Shown: piece after piece, positions 17,594 to 25,621 of the stretch | Layout of the letters: each line of letters begins with the position of its first letter | How positions within the stretch are numbered: the stretch's first letter is position 1 | Assembly (NCBI GenBank): GCA_945861445.1 | Contig: CAMAVF010000019.1 | Coordinates: 1-35,092 of the forward strand | DNA length: 35,092 nucleotides | Direction: 5' to 3' | DNA from: Planctomicrobium piriforme | Lineage (GTDB): Bacteria; Planctomycetota; Planctomycetia; Planctomycetales; Planctomycetaceae | Translations under genes and position numbers: made by a program | The notes under the pieces: model-generated | What the model saw: only the letters and a program-made list of their open reading frames with translations | Databases searched by the model: none | What the model was told of the DNA's origin: nothing

Positions 17594-18634
17594 CTAAAAC
17601 AACTTGGCCGCACGCATCTTACTCGCATTGCCAGCCTGGCCAAACGAGACCATGCGGGCAATACAAATTTTCTTCATGGCTTCGCGAGCCGGCTTCAGAT
17701 AATCCCGCGGATCGAATTTGTCCGGGGACTTCATGAAGACTTCGCGGATCGCGGCCGTCATCGCCAGCCGGTTGTCAGTATCCACGTTAATCTTACGCAC
17801 GCCGTGCTTGATTCCGCGCTGAATTTCTGCCACGGGCACGCCCCAGGTCTGATTGATCTTTCCGCCGTTCTTGTTGATGATGTCCTGCAGTTCTTGCGGG
17901 ACTGACGAACTGCCGTGCATCACGAGGTGCGTGTTGGGCAGCCGGCGGTGGATTTCTTCGATCAATGACATCTTCAAGACTTCGCCGGTCGGCTGGGCCG
18001 TAAATTTGTAGGCGCCGTGGCTGGTCCCGATGGCGACCGCAAGGGCATCGACCTTGGTCTCCGCGACGAAGCGTTCGGCTTCATCAGGATCGGTCAGGTG
18101 GGCCATTTCCGGTTCGGGTTCCTGTTCGAGGTCGGCGTCGTGCGGTTCGGTGCTGGCAGGCTTGGGGGCTTCCGTCTTGGTCTGTCCGACTGTTCCCAGG
18201 CAACCCACTTCACCTTCGACCGACACGTTCAAGGCATGTGCCACCTGCACGACTTCCCGAGAGACCTTCACGTTGTATTCGTAAGGGGCGGGGGTTTTGG
18301 CGTCTTCCAACAGAGAGCCATCCATCATGACCGAGGTAAAACCATTGCGAATCGCACTGTAACACGTCGACGGCGAGTTGCCGTGATCCTGGTGCATGAC
18401 GACCGGCAGTTCGGGATACAGTTCCGCGGCAGCCAACATCAGATGACGCAGGTAGTTTTCCTGAGCGTAACTGCGCGCACCACGTGAAGCTTGAATGATG
18501 ACGGGCGAGTCTGTCTCCCGGGCCGCTTCCATGATGGCCTGGATCTGTTCCATATTGTTGACATTCAAGGCTGCCACGCCGTAATTGTTGGCAGCAGCGT
18601 GATCCAGCACCAGTCGCATCGGAACCAAAGGCAT
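17594..18634 (-). CDS. fba: Fructose-bisphosphate aldolase, class II, Calvin-cycle subtype
   Basis: A 346-residue zinc aldolase interconverting fructose 1,6-bisphosphate (or sedoheptulose 1,7-bisphosphate) with triose phosphates. Conserved elements: [17 protein letters not shown] near the N-terminus, HQDHG (81-85; catalytic D83 and zinc ligand H84), [10 protein letters not shown] (138-147), [11 protein letters not shown] with zinc ligand H206, VMHGSSSVP with H240, and [12 protein letters not shown] (282-293). Length and motif set fit the class IIB 'Calvin cycle' subgroup (about 347 residues) better than the E. coli FbaA type. Residues 150-178 form a long acidic, Pro-rich loop. The frame stays open to 18883, but ATG 18632-18634 has TTGGAG about 9 nt upstream and starts [13 protein letters not shown], as family members do. 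No RuBisCO or phosphoribulokinase gene is present, so a glycolytic/gluconeogenic role is as likely. Confidence 0.94.
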   Translation of the reverse strand: MPLVPMRLVLDHAAANNYGVAALNVNNMEQIQAIMEAARETDSPVIIQASRGARSYAQENYLRHLMLAAAELYPELPVVMHQDHGNSPSTCYSAIRNGFTSVMMDGSLLEDAKTPAPYEYNVKVSREVVQVAHALNVSVEGEVGCLGTVGQTKTEAPKPASTEPHDADLEQEPEPEMAHLTDPDEAERFVAETKVDALAVAIGTSHGAYKFTAQPTGEVLKMSLIEEIHRRLPNTHLVMHGSSSVPQELQDIINKNGGKINQTWGVPVAEIQRGIKHGVRKINVDTDNRLAMTAAIREVFMKSPDKFDPRDYLKPAREAMKKICIARMVSFGQAGNASKMRAAKLF

Positions 18635-19001
18635 TGTCGAACTCCAACAAATCGTGCATAGGCCTCGGAATGGTCTGACACGAAGGAGTGCGAGCACACT
18701 CACCCACGTTGCCAAATTCACCCACTGGCAGAAAAAGATTGGCGGCTCAACGCAGGGACACACTGTCCACGGCCCGCGTCGCGCGGCATTGGGACTCCCC
18801 ACGGAGCCACAGAATTCCGATTCTATCCGAATTCGGGCTCCGAAAGAAATCCACAGCGAATTCGAATCGCAGACGCAACCCATAAACAGACGTCGAAATC
18901 AACCAACCGATTTGCTATGATCTAGTTCAACGCTTGAGTTTGACCCGCCAAGTATCAGGAAATCCTGCCCTACCGAAGACTTTCCGCCCAAGGAAATCCG
19001 C
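18635..19001. promoter_or_regulatory. Divergent intergenic region between aldolase and WD40 genes
   Basis: No gene is visible in these 367 bp. The best promoter candidate for the WD40 gene is TATGAT (18916-18921) with a weak TCGAAA (18893-18898) 17 bp upstream, 4/6 to TTGACA. The WD40 ribosome site is AAGGAA at 18990-18995. I could not place the aldolase promoter. Confidence 0.3.
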
Positions 19002-20039
19002 ATGTCCGCAGATCCTCAAAAGTTGAAGCTGATCAAGGAATTAGGTCGTCCCGAGATCTGTTTCTCACTTGCCCGAGTGCCGCAGACCAACCGGGTGTTT
19101 TATGGGGCCTCGGACGGCAAGGTCTATCACGTCGACTTCGCCGAAGAGAAGCCCCAATCGCAGGCGATGGACGGGCACTCCAGCTACGTAACAGGGGTCA
19201 CACTGGCGGGAAAACGCCTGATTTCCGGCGGCTACGACTGCAAACTGATCTGGTGGGATGCCGAAACCCGCCAAATTGTTAAAACGGTCGAAAACGCTCA
19301 CGCCAAATGGATTCGCAACGTCACGTCGACTCCCGACGGCAAGTACGTCATCAGCGTGGCCGACGACATGCTGGCCAAGGTCTGGAATGCCGAAACGGGC
19401 GATCTGCTCCACACGCTCAGCGACCATCAGTTGCTGACCCCCAACCACTATCCCAGCATGTTGTTCGCCTGCAATACGTCCGCCGACAGCGCGTTGCTGG
19501 TGACCGGCGACAAGGTCGGACACGTGGTGATCTGGGAACTGGCGACTGGCAAAAAGCTGGGCTCAGTCGAAGCTCCCGGCCTGTACACTTGGGACCCCAC
19601 CCAGCGGCGGCATTCGATCGGCGGAATCCGCAGCGTGGCGTTTTCTCCGGATAACAAACTCGTGGCGGCCGGCGGGATTGGCAAGATTGGCAATATCGAC
19701 CATCTCGACGGACCGACGCGGCTGGAGATTTTCGACTGGCGTGAAAACAAGAAGGTTCACGAAATTCAGGATGACAAGTTGAAGGGGTTGATCGAACGCC
19801 TGGCCTTTGATCCGCAGGGCCAATGGATCCTGGGAGCGGGCGGGGACCATAACGGCTTTATCAATTTCTATACCGTCGCCGACGGCAAACTCATCAAGCA
19901 GGAGAAGTTTTCCACTCACATCCACTCGTTTGTCCTGAACGAGTCAGCCGACACCATGTACCTTGCCGGTCACGGCAAGCTGGCGACCTGGGAATTCAAG
20001 GCCGAACCGGCCGCGGCGGCTGCCGCACCAGCGGCATAG
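19002..20039 (+). CDS. WD40-repeat beta-propeller protein, cytoplasmic
   Basis: A 345-residue protein without a signal peptide or membrane segment. Seven blade endings can be read in order: VYHVDF, LIWWDA, AKVWNA, VVIWEL, LEIFDW, INFYTV and ATWEF, with the usual G-H / S-P-D-G/N-K turns between them (STPDGKYVISVADD, FSPDNKLVAAGG). This makes a complete seven-bladed propeller, usually a protein-interaction platform. Residues about 195-215 and 225-240 are longer insertions within blades. The tail is Ala-rich (EPAAAAAAPAA). The ATG is preceded by AAGGAA 7 nt upstream. It is divergent from aldolase and not in an obvious operon; the partner protein is unknown. Confidence 0.85.
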   Translation: MSADPQKLKLIKELGRPEICFSLARVPQTNRVFYGASDGKVYHVDFAEEKPQSQAMDGHSSYVTGVTLAGKRLISGGYDCKLIWWDAETRQIVKTVENAHAKWIRNVTSTPDGKYVISVADDMLAKVWNAETGDLLHTLSDHQLLTPNHYPSMLFACNTSADSALLVTGDKVGHVVIWELATGKKLGSVEAPGLYTWDPTQRRHSIGGIRSVAFSPDNKLVAAGGIGKIGNIDHLDGPTRLEIFDWRENKKVHEIQDDKLKGLIERLAFDPQGQWILGAGGDHNGFINFYTVADGKLIKQEKFSTHIHSFVLNESADTMYLAGHGKLATWEFKAEPAAAAAAPAA

Positions 20040-20050
20040 AGCAACGCCGT

Positions 20051-20180
20051 GAAGGACTTTGGGCAGCCTGGGAGGGTGAGGCTCCTGCCGAACCGCGCCG
20101 GCTTTCGGCTCCCGATAGACTGCGGCTTCGGCAGGAGCCTCGCCCTCCCATCGACTCGAAACACGAATCAAACCAATCTG
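20051..20180. repeat. Intergenic repeat, copy A, with a 23-bp imperfect palindrome
   Basis: Arms at 20070-20092 and 20127-20149 (core GAGGCTCCTGCCGAA / TTCGGCAGGAGCCTC) are inverted repeats with one mismatch, a G-T pair in RNA. The surrounding 130 bp match 31993-32125 closely, including GAAGGA-TTTGGGCA before the palindrome and ACTCGAAACACGAATCAA after it. It lies 12 bp past the WD40 stop. The rest of the 351-bp gap to 20390 shows nothing recognisable. Confidence 0.8.
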
Positions 20181-20390
20181 ACTACGGAACTGCGACACCT
20201 CGCGGGGAAGTCGAGCAGGCGGGTAAGCTGGAAGGCGAACGTGACTCGAACTATCGTCGTGACAGCGTCCTTGCCGATGGTGTGGTAAACTCCAGACAGA
20301 ACTCGCGGGCCATGCGTGTGATTCCCCGACTCCGTACCGGCGAACGTCAACTCGCGCCGCGACTTCGACTCGCAATAGAATTTATTTTTT

Positions 20391-20810
20391 ATGTCCGTTT
20401 CTTCGATTCCGCCTGATTTTGATGCACTGGTGGCTTCGCGCAAGACCTGGATTGCAGAGGTATTGAAGCCCTGGTGCCAGACGGCGCCGCGCGCGGCATT
20501 GCGACTGGCGGAATTGGATTGGGCAGACATTGCAGGCCGAGTCTCCCCGGAAAAATCGCTGTGGGCGTGGGCGTGGGGCCGATTCCCCGACTTGGTACAC
20601 GCCGAGTTAAACGGCATCGACGAATCATCGGCCGTCACGGTGACACTCAAGAATGGCCGGCAAGTCACCGGCTTCCCGGACGCCCGGCAAAGCGAACAAG
20701 GCCAGTTGGTGATCCTGTGCCGCGACCCCTCGGGTGGCCGCACGACCTCGGAAGGCCCCTTCTCAATGGAAGACATCTCCGCAATCGTCCGCGTGAAGGC
20801 CCGCGTTTAG
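20391..20810 (+). CDS. Conserved-looking small protein of unknown function
   Basis: A 139-residue protein I do not recognise. It has no signal peptide, membrane helix or metal motif. The N-terminal half is helical and tryptophan-rich (RLAELDWADIAGRV, SLWAWAWGRFPDLV). The C-terminal half looks beta-rich, like a small barrel (SAVTVTLKNGRQVTGF, EQGQLVILCRDP, EGPFSMEDISAIVRV). Composition and codon use resemble the neighbours, supporting a real gene despite an overlapping antisense frame. The ATG has no Shine-Dalgarno; instead an AT-rich stretch with TAGAAT (20376-20381) lies just upstream, which could be a -10 box producing a leaderless transcript. That is inference. It precedes the pterin gene by 235 bp. 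Confidence 0.65.
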   Translation: MSVSSIPPDFDALVASRKTWIAEVLKPWCQTAPRAALRLAELDWADIAGRVSPEKSLWAWAWGRFPDLVHAELNGIDESSAVTVTLKNGRQVTGFPDARQSEQGQLVILCRDPSGGRTTSEGPFSMEDISAIVRVKARV

Positions 20811-20852
20811 TACCGGGGTCATCACTCGAGGGCGTCACGAAGTGACCGCCAT

Positions 20853-20926
20853 ATACAAGCTCGAAGCGCAAGCGAGTGCATTCTCTTGATTCACAGGATG
20901 CACTCGCTTGCACTTCGAGCTTGTAT
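20853..20926. repeat. 29-bp near-perfect inverted repeat
   Basis: Arms 20853-20881 and 20898-20926 pair over 29 bp with one mismatch, leaving a 16-base loop. The arms begin ATACAAGCTCGAAG and end GCGAGTGCAT. It lies 43 bp after the small unknown gene and before the pterin dehydratase gene. No T-run follows the stem, so it may be a mobile palindrome rather than a plain terminator. Confidence 0.85.
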
Positions 20927-21045
20927 CGTCCTAGCGATACATCAGACACGCCTTGGAATCAGAACACTCTACCCGGTGGCCAATCACACGGTAGAATCAC
21001 GGGAGTGGACCGTCGCTTTCAGCCCTTCCCCGTGGATCACAAGCC

Positions 21046-21396
21046 ATGTCCGAAACCGAAGATGTTGTGTTGACGGAAGCCGACCTGGCGACGGCCCTGA
21101 ATTCGCTGCCGGGCTGGGAAGTGCGCGACGGCTGGCTGCGCCGGACATTTGCGACGCCGGGCTGGCCCCATTCGATTCTCCTCGTGAACACCATTGCGTT
21201 GGTCGCCGAGGCCGGCTGGCATCATCCCGATTTGGTGGTCGGATACGCCCAAGTCACGGTGAAGCTGCAGACGCATCGCGTGAAGGGCCTGACCAACAAG
21301 GATATCGAACTGGCCCACCGGATCGATGAAGTCGTCCTCTGGAAGCCACCCGCCGGCCACGCCCTCACGGGCTTCCCCAAAAAATGGATCCAGTAA
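21046..21396 (+). CDS. phhB: 4a-hydroxytetrahydrobiopterin dehydratase (pterin-4a-carbinolamine dehydratase)
   Basis: A 116-residue cytoplasmic enzyme that dehydrates 4a-hydroxy-tetrahydropterins back toward the quinonoid dihydropterin. Family features: LPGWEVRDGWLRRTF at 21-35, the active-site motif AGWHHPDL (56-63, H59/H60/P61), THRVKGLT with H77, and KDIELAHRID (85-94). Length is normal. No aromatic amino-acid hydroxylase gene is present in the window. The next gene encodes a dihydropteroate-synthase-like protein, so the partner pterin here may be a folate- or methanopterin-type compound, or the protein may act in molybdopterin-related metabolism as some family members do. The ribosome site is weak (GTGGAT). 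Confidence 0.9.
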   Translation: MSETEDVVLTEADLATALNSLPGWEVRDGWLRRTFATPGWPHSILLVNTIALVAEAGWHHPDLVVGYAQVTVKLQTHRVKGLTNKDIELAHRIDEVVLWKPPAGHALTGFPKKWIQ

Positions 21397-21569
21397 CGAA
21401 TGTTGTGCAGACCGGCCAGGTGCGTAGTGTGCCGCATCAGGGCCCTATGGGCAACGCTGCCATTGTCCGTGCCGCTGCTGGTACTATTGAGGACGATCAG
21501 GAATCCCGGGGCTGACGCCACCGGGCTCGCCTGGACGAAGGAATTTGTGGACCGCAATCCTCAGAAAGC

Positions 21570-22985
21570 TTGAGTTTGACATCCCTGCCGACCATCACAG
21601 CAGAACCTCGACCGCGCGAGAAAATCCTGTTCGTGACGGGACGGCTGGCGGAATTTTCGCTGCGGCGGGTATTGGAATCGCTCAGTCAACAGGCCCACTT
21701 CGACTACGAAGTACACGTCCTGGGAATCAGTGTCGCCGCGTTGATGCACGCCGATTGGGTCCTGCGAAAGCTACAGGTCGCACCCGGCTTTGATCGAGTC
21801 ATCCTGCCCGGTTGGTGTCGCGGTGAACTGCTGCCGTTGCAAGAGAAATACGCCACTCCCGTGGAGCGTGGCCCGAAGGATCTGCACGATCTCCCCGATC
21901 ATTTTGGCAAGCGAAAGACGGCTCCTGTGGACTACGGACGCTACGACATCGAAATCCTCGCCGAAATCAACCACGCTCCGCGATTGAGCGATGCTCAATT
22001 GCTGGCACAGGCCGAATCCTACCGGCAGAGCGGTGCCGATCTGATTGACTTGGGATGCGTTCCGGGAGAAACGTGGACGCGCGCGGGCGAAATGACGCGA
22101 CGTTTGAAGACCGAAGGTTTTCGAGTATCCATCGACAGCTTCGATCAAACCGAAGTCGAAGCGGCCGTCAACGCCGGCGCGGAACTGGTACTGAGTTGCA
22201 ATCGGACGAACGTCGAATGGGCAAAACATCTGCCGGCTGAACTGGTGGTGATTCCTGACGATCCCCACGACCTGTCGACCCTGCGCGAGACTGTGGCCAC
22301 ACTGCAGGCTGCCCACTGCCGCTTTCGCCTCGATCCTGTTCTCGAACCAATCGGGTTTGGATTTGCCGAGTCACTCGGCCGCTATCTCACTATTCGCCGC
22401 GAATATCCCGATATTCCCATGATGATGGGGGTCGGCAATCTAACAGAACTCAGCGAATCGGATTCGACCGGCATCAATTTGTTGCTCGCCGGGTTCTGCC
22501 AGGAACAGCGGATCGACAGCATTCTGACGACCGAAGTGATCAACTGGTGTCGTTCGGCGGTCAAAGAATTCGACTTGGCACGCAAGCTGGTCCGACACAG
22601 CGTCGAGCACCATGTCCTTCCGAAACACGTCGATTCCAACCTGGTCATGCTGCGTGACGTCCGCGTGAGCGAAATGGGCCCGGAGGCCCTCGCCGACCTC
22701 GCGGCCAACATCAAGGATTCCAATTTCCGCATTTTTGTCGAGCGGGGCGAGCTGCACATCCTGAACCGCGACGGCTACTGGCACGGCACCGATCCGTTCG
22801 AAATCTTCGACCAACTGACAACCGAACTAGACGCCGCACACGCCTTCTATCTGGGCTACGAAATGGCGAAAGCAGTGACGGCCCTGACCGTCGGCAAACA
22901 ATACCGCCAGGACGAGGCCCTCAATTGGGGTTTCTTGACGATCCCGGAGCGCAGTGCGCACGAACGGCGAAAAGCGTCCGACTAG
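21570..22985 (+). CDS. DUF6513 dihydropteroate synthase-related protein (methanopterin-type pterin metabolism)
   Basis: A 471-residue protein of the dihydropteroate-synthase-related family (TIGR00284/DUF6513 type), found in methanogens and in bacteria with tetrahydromethanopterin-dependent C1 pathways. An N-terminal Rossmann-like domain (KILFVTGRLAEFSLRRVL, 18-35) precedes a TIM-barrel like that of DHPS: AEINHAPRLSD (131-141), SGADLIDLGCVPGETW (154-169), VSIDSFDQTEVEAAVNAGAE (186-205), then MMMGVGNLTELSE. The C-terminal about 110 residues are specific to this family. By analogy it binds a pterin and may couple it to an aromatic amine, which is inference. The start is uncertain: the conserved domain needs an upstream start, and the only in-frame candidates are TTG 21570 and TTG 21576, neither with a clear ribosome site. 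It follows the pterin dehydratase by 173 bp, in which I see no gene. Confidence 0.85.
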   Translation: MSLTSLPTITAEPRPREKILFVTGRLAEFSLRRVLESLSQQAHFDYEVHVLGISVAALMHADWVLRKLQVAPGFDRVILPGWCRGELLPLQEKYATPVERGPKDLHDLPDHFGKRKTAPVDYGRYDIEILAEINHAPRLSDAQLLAQAESYRQSGADLIDLGCVPGETWTRAGEMTRRLKTEGFRVSIDSFDQTEVEAAVNAGAELVLSCNRTNVEWAKHLPAELVVIPDDPHDLSTLRETVATLQAAHCRFRLDPVLEPIGFGFAESLGRYLTIRREYPDIPMMMGVGNLTELSESDSTGINLLLAGFCQEQRIDSILTTEVINWCRSAVKEFDLARKLVRHSVEHHVLPKHVDSNLVMLRDVRVSEMGPEALADLAANIKDSNFRIFVERGELHILNRDGYWHGTDPFEIFDQLTTELDAAHAFYLGYEMAKAVTALTVGKQYRQDEALNWGFLTIPERSAHERRKASD

Positions 22986-22990
22986 GCTTT

Positions 22991-23050
22991 CTTACGTGGG
23001 ATAGGCTTCCAGCCTGTCATTTGACAGGCTGGAAGCCTATCTCACGTAAG
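22991..23050. terminator. 29-bp hairpin directly after the DUF6513 gene
   Basis: Arms 22991-23019 and 23022-23050 pair over 29 bp with a single G-T mismatch and a two-base centre. The core reads GATAGGCTTCCAGCCTGTC. It starts 5 bp after the stop codon. The position suggests termination or 3'-end protection, but there is no T-run after the stem, so it may be an inserted palindromic repeat that took on that role. Confidence 0.75.
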
Positions 23051-23145
23051 ACAAATCCCGGCACAGTCGACACCCGGCAGAGACAGCGGTAGTCTGGTGA
23101 GTAACACAGCTTCGAGTTTTTGCTCAGTGGAGACAATGATTCCTG

Positions 23146-23973
23146 ATGCCTGCCCCTAGTGTTCAATCTCAGGCCGCTGATCCGATCTGGATGGCGATTC
23201 GTGCAGAAGCCTGGTCCGAAGAGGAACGCGATCCGTTTCTGCGACAGTTCTTGACGGCGACGATCCTGAAAAATCGCCGCCTGGAAGACGCACTGGCTCA
23301 GTTGTTGTCGTCGAAACTGGCAACCGAATGCGTGAACCCAGCACTCCTGCGGTCGCTGTTCGATCAAGCCTTTGCATCCTGTCCGTCGGTTGGAGAGGCG
23401 ATCCGCAACGATCTCTGGGCCATTCGTGATCGTGATCCCGCGTCGCGCGGATTTCTGATTCCGCTGTTGTTTTTCAAGGGTTTTCAAGCGTTGCAGTCGT
23501 ATCGCGTCGCGCACTGGCTGTGGATGCACGATCGCCAGCTCTTGGCATTCCACTTCCAGAACCGGATTTCCGAAGTGTTCGGAGTCGACATTCATCCCGC
23601 CGCCCAGATCGGTTCGGGTGTGCTGATGGATCATGGGACTGGAATTGTCATCGGGGAGACGTCGGTCATTGAGGACGATGTCTCGATCCTGCACGAAGTG
23701 ACTCTAGGGGGCACCGGCAAGGATTCTGGAGACCGACATCCGAAGGTCCGGCGTGGCGTGTTGATCGGTGCCGGCGCAAAAGTGTTGGGAAATATTGAAA
23801 TTGGCGAAGGATCAAAAATCGGTGCGGGAAGCGTGGTGCTGGATCCCGTGCCATCCCACTGCACGGTAGCGGGAGTCCCGTCGCGGATTGTGGGCCGCCT
23901 GGCCACCAAGATGCCGGCTCTCGAAATGGATCAGCAATTTCCGCATCGCCACGAAGAAGGCAGTGGGATTTGA
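23146..23973 (+). CDS. cysE: Serine O-acetyltransferase
   Basis: A 275-residue cytoplasmic enzyme making O-acetylserine from serine and acetyl-CoA, the first step of cysteine synthesis. An N-terminal helical domain (about 12-140; DPIWMAIRAEA, FKGFQALQSYRVAHWLW) is followed by a left-handed beta-helix of hexapeptide repeats (about 145-250). Catalytic DHGTG has D162-H163; the second histidine lies in GDRHPKVRRG (H198). The family sequence IVIGETSVIEDDVSIL and TLGGTGKDSGDRHPK is present. It ends in VAGVPSRIVGR and a short tail without the C-terminal isoleucine-rich peptide, although the last residue is Ile, as in proteins that dock into CysK. Length equals E. coli CysE (273). GGAG lies about 13 nt upstream of the ATG, somewhat far. 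No cysK is nearby. Confidence 0.95.
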   Translation: MPAPSVQSQAADPIWMAIRAEAWSEEERDPFLRQFLTATILKNRRLEDALAQLLSSKLATECVNPALLRSLFDQAFASCPSVGEAIRNDLWAIRDRDPASRGFLIPLLFFKGFQALQSYRVAHWLWMHDRQLLAFHFQNRISEVFGVDIHPAAQIGSGVLMDHGTGIVIGETSVIEDDVSILHEVTLGGTGKDSGDRHPKVRRGVLIGAGAKVLGNIEIGEGSKIGAGSVVLDPVPSHCTVAGVPSRIVGRLATKMPALEMDQQFPHRHEEGSGI

Positions 23974-23982
23974 ATCACGCCG

Positions 23983-24079
23983 GGGTCGGGGTTGCGATTT
24001 TTCGAAATTGGCCGTCGGTGATCTTCAATTACAGTTCGACCCCTGATCGGCCAATTTCCAAAAATCGCGGCCCCGACCC
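23983..24079. repeat. 32-bp imperfect inverted repeat between cysE and the dimethylformamidase-like gene
   Basis: Arms 23983-24014 and 24048-24079 match at 29 of 32 positions, and two of the three mismatches are G-T pairs. Arm sequence includes GGGTCGGGG and GCGATTTTT. The 33-base centre itself contains no stem I can see. It begins 10 bp after the cysE stop and ends 33 bp before the next start codon. Confidence 0.75.
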
Positions 24080-24112
24080 TTTGAACCAAACATTGCTAAC
24101 AGGAGTTCTCTT

Positions 24113-25615
24113 ATGATCCGCTGCATTGTCACTCTGCTGTTGGTGCAATTTCTCGCGGGAACATCCACACTGTGGGCGGCCGAGCGCGATCCCGACTTGA
24201 TCAAGAAGGAAAATGCCAAGCCGGGAGCCCGTGATTGGCAACTGACCCGGGTCAAGCTGGACGAATCGACTGGCGTTCGCACGTCGCTCATTGAGGGTTA
24301 TTGCTCGAAGCAAAGCGTGGCCGCTGGCGCGACCATCGACATCATGGTTTCGACCAAGCCTGCACGGCCGTTCGAAATCGAGATCTTCCGCACGGGCTAC
24401 TACGGTGGCCGCGGCGCCCGGCTGATGACGAAGCTCGGTCCCTTCGATGGCCAGCCGCAACCTGTGCCTGAGACTGGTGCCAAAAATCTGCACGAATGCC
24501 GCTGGAAGCCATCGACCCAGTTGACCATCCCCGCCGACTGGCCCAGCGGGGTCTATCTGGGCCGGCTGACATCGATCCCACCCGATGAGACGGTTGCCGC
24601 CTGGCAGAGTTACGTCATCTTCATCGTGAAGGATGATCGACCAGCAGACGTGCTGTTCCAGTGCTCGGACAACACGTGGCAGGCCTACAATCAATGGCCC
24701 GATAAATACTCGGTCTATACTCATCCCAAGGGCAATCAGGGACCTTGGGCCGACGTCAGCTTTGATCGTCCGTATGGTCGCTATGCCCAGTACACCAGCG
24801 TGGTCAATGATCCGCTATCGGTGGGGTCGGGTGAGTATCTCCCGTTCGAGTTCCCCCTCGCGTACTATCTCGAACAGCACGGCTATGACGTCACGTATTG
24901 TGCCAACAGCGACTTGGTAACACCCGAGCGCGGACTCAAGACCAAATGCCTGGTGAGTGTTGGCCACGACGAGTATTGGGATATCCGGCAATACAACAGC
25001 GTCGTGAAGATGCGCGACTCGGGAGTTTCAGTCCTGTTTCTCTCGGGCAATTCCGTGTGCTGGGTGACACCCTTACGAAACAGCAGCGACGGCCGGGCCC
25101 ATCGGATCATGTTTCGCGGCGGCCCCTACGGCGGCAAGTACAAGTATGCTGAAGAGCGGGAAAAAGACCACGGCCCATTCCCCGAACGCGGTCCCGATGA
25201 GGGATTTCTGATCGGAGCCCGCAACGTGGAACCGGTCAATGGCGGTGCCGACTGGATCATCACCAAGCCCGACCATTGGATGTTTGCCGGGACCGACGTG
25301 AAGGCGGGCGAACACATTCCCGGTCTTGTGGGCTGGGAATATCATGGAGATCCCCCAGAAATTCCCGGGCTCGAAATTGTCGCCGGCGGCACGGCATTGG
25401 TAGGCGGAGTCCGGCCTCAAAAGTGGACGGCCACGCTGTATCCGGGACCGAAAAACAATTTCGTGTTCAACGCCTCGACGATCTTCTGGTCGCAAGGCTT
25501 GAGCACTCCCCCGGGACACGTTCTCCCGTGGTCGCATTGGACGCGTCCGCACGGGCCAGATGAACGCGTGCAGCGAATTACCAAGAACCTGCTGCAACGT
25601 GCGATCAAACCCTAA
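24113..25615 (+). CDS. Secreted N,N-dimethylformamidase large-subunit-like protein
   Basis: A 500-residue exported protein (signal peptide about 1-22, ending STLWAA). It matches the N,N-dimethylformamidase beta/large-subunit C-terminal domain family. Visible: FRTGYYGGRGARLM (about 82-95), PSGVYLGRL, DVLFQCSDNTWQAYNQW, the SFDRPYG segment, and SVGHDEYWD followed by RQYNSV, a Tyr/acidic-rich stretch in the region that holds the mononuclear iron ligands in characterised dimethylformamidases. Those enzymes are cytoplasmic and need a small subunit. This one is exported and no small-subunit gene is adjacent, so substrate and activity are open. AGGAG at 24101-24105 sits 7 nt before the ATG. It converges with the HtrA gene; the stops are only 6 bp apart with no room for separate terminators. 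Confidence 0.82.
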   Translation: MIRCIVTLLLVQFLAGTSTLWAAERDPDLIKKENAKPGARDWQLTRVKLDESTGVRTSLIEGYCSKQSVAAGATIDIMVSTKPARPFEIEIFRTGYYGGRGARLMTKLGPFDGQPQPVPETGAKNLHECRWKPSTQLTIPADWPSGVYLGRLTSIPPDETVAAWQSYVIFIVKDDRPADVLFQCSDNTWQAYNQWPDKYSVYTHPKGNQGPWADVSFDRPYGRYAQYTSVVNDPLSVGSGEYLPFEFPLAYYLEQHGYDVTYCANSDLVTPERGLKTKCLVSVGHDEYWDIRQYNSVVKMRDSGVSVLFLSGNSVCWVTPLRNSSDGRAHRIMFRGGPYGGKYKYAEEREKDHGPFPERGPDEGFLIGARNVEPVNGGADWIITKPDHWMFAGTDVKAGEHIPGLVGWEYHGDPPEIPGLEIVAGGTALVGGVRPQKWTATLYPGPKNNFVFNASTIFWSQGLSTPPGHVLPWSHWTRPHGPDERVQRITKNLLQRAIKP

Positions 25616-25621
25616 CGGGCG

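Noticed and set aside
18635-18883. 83-codon N-terminal extension of the aldolase
   Set aside because: Aldolases of this subtype start at MPLVP/MALVS-like sequence, and ATG 18634 has a good ribosome site; the extension is non-homologous.
20168-20776. 202-codon minus-strand frame overlapping the small unknown gene
   Set aside because: Its composition is Ser/Arg/Thr-rich with no motif, while the plus-strand 139-residue frame has a protein-like pattern of Trp-rich helix followed by beta strands.
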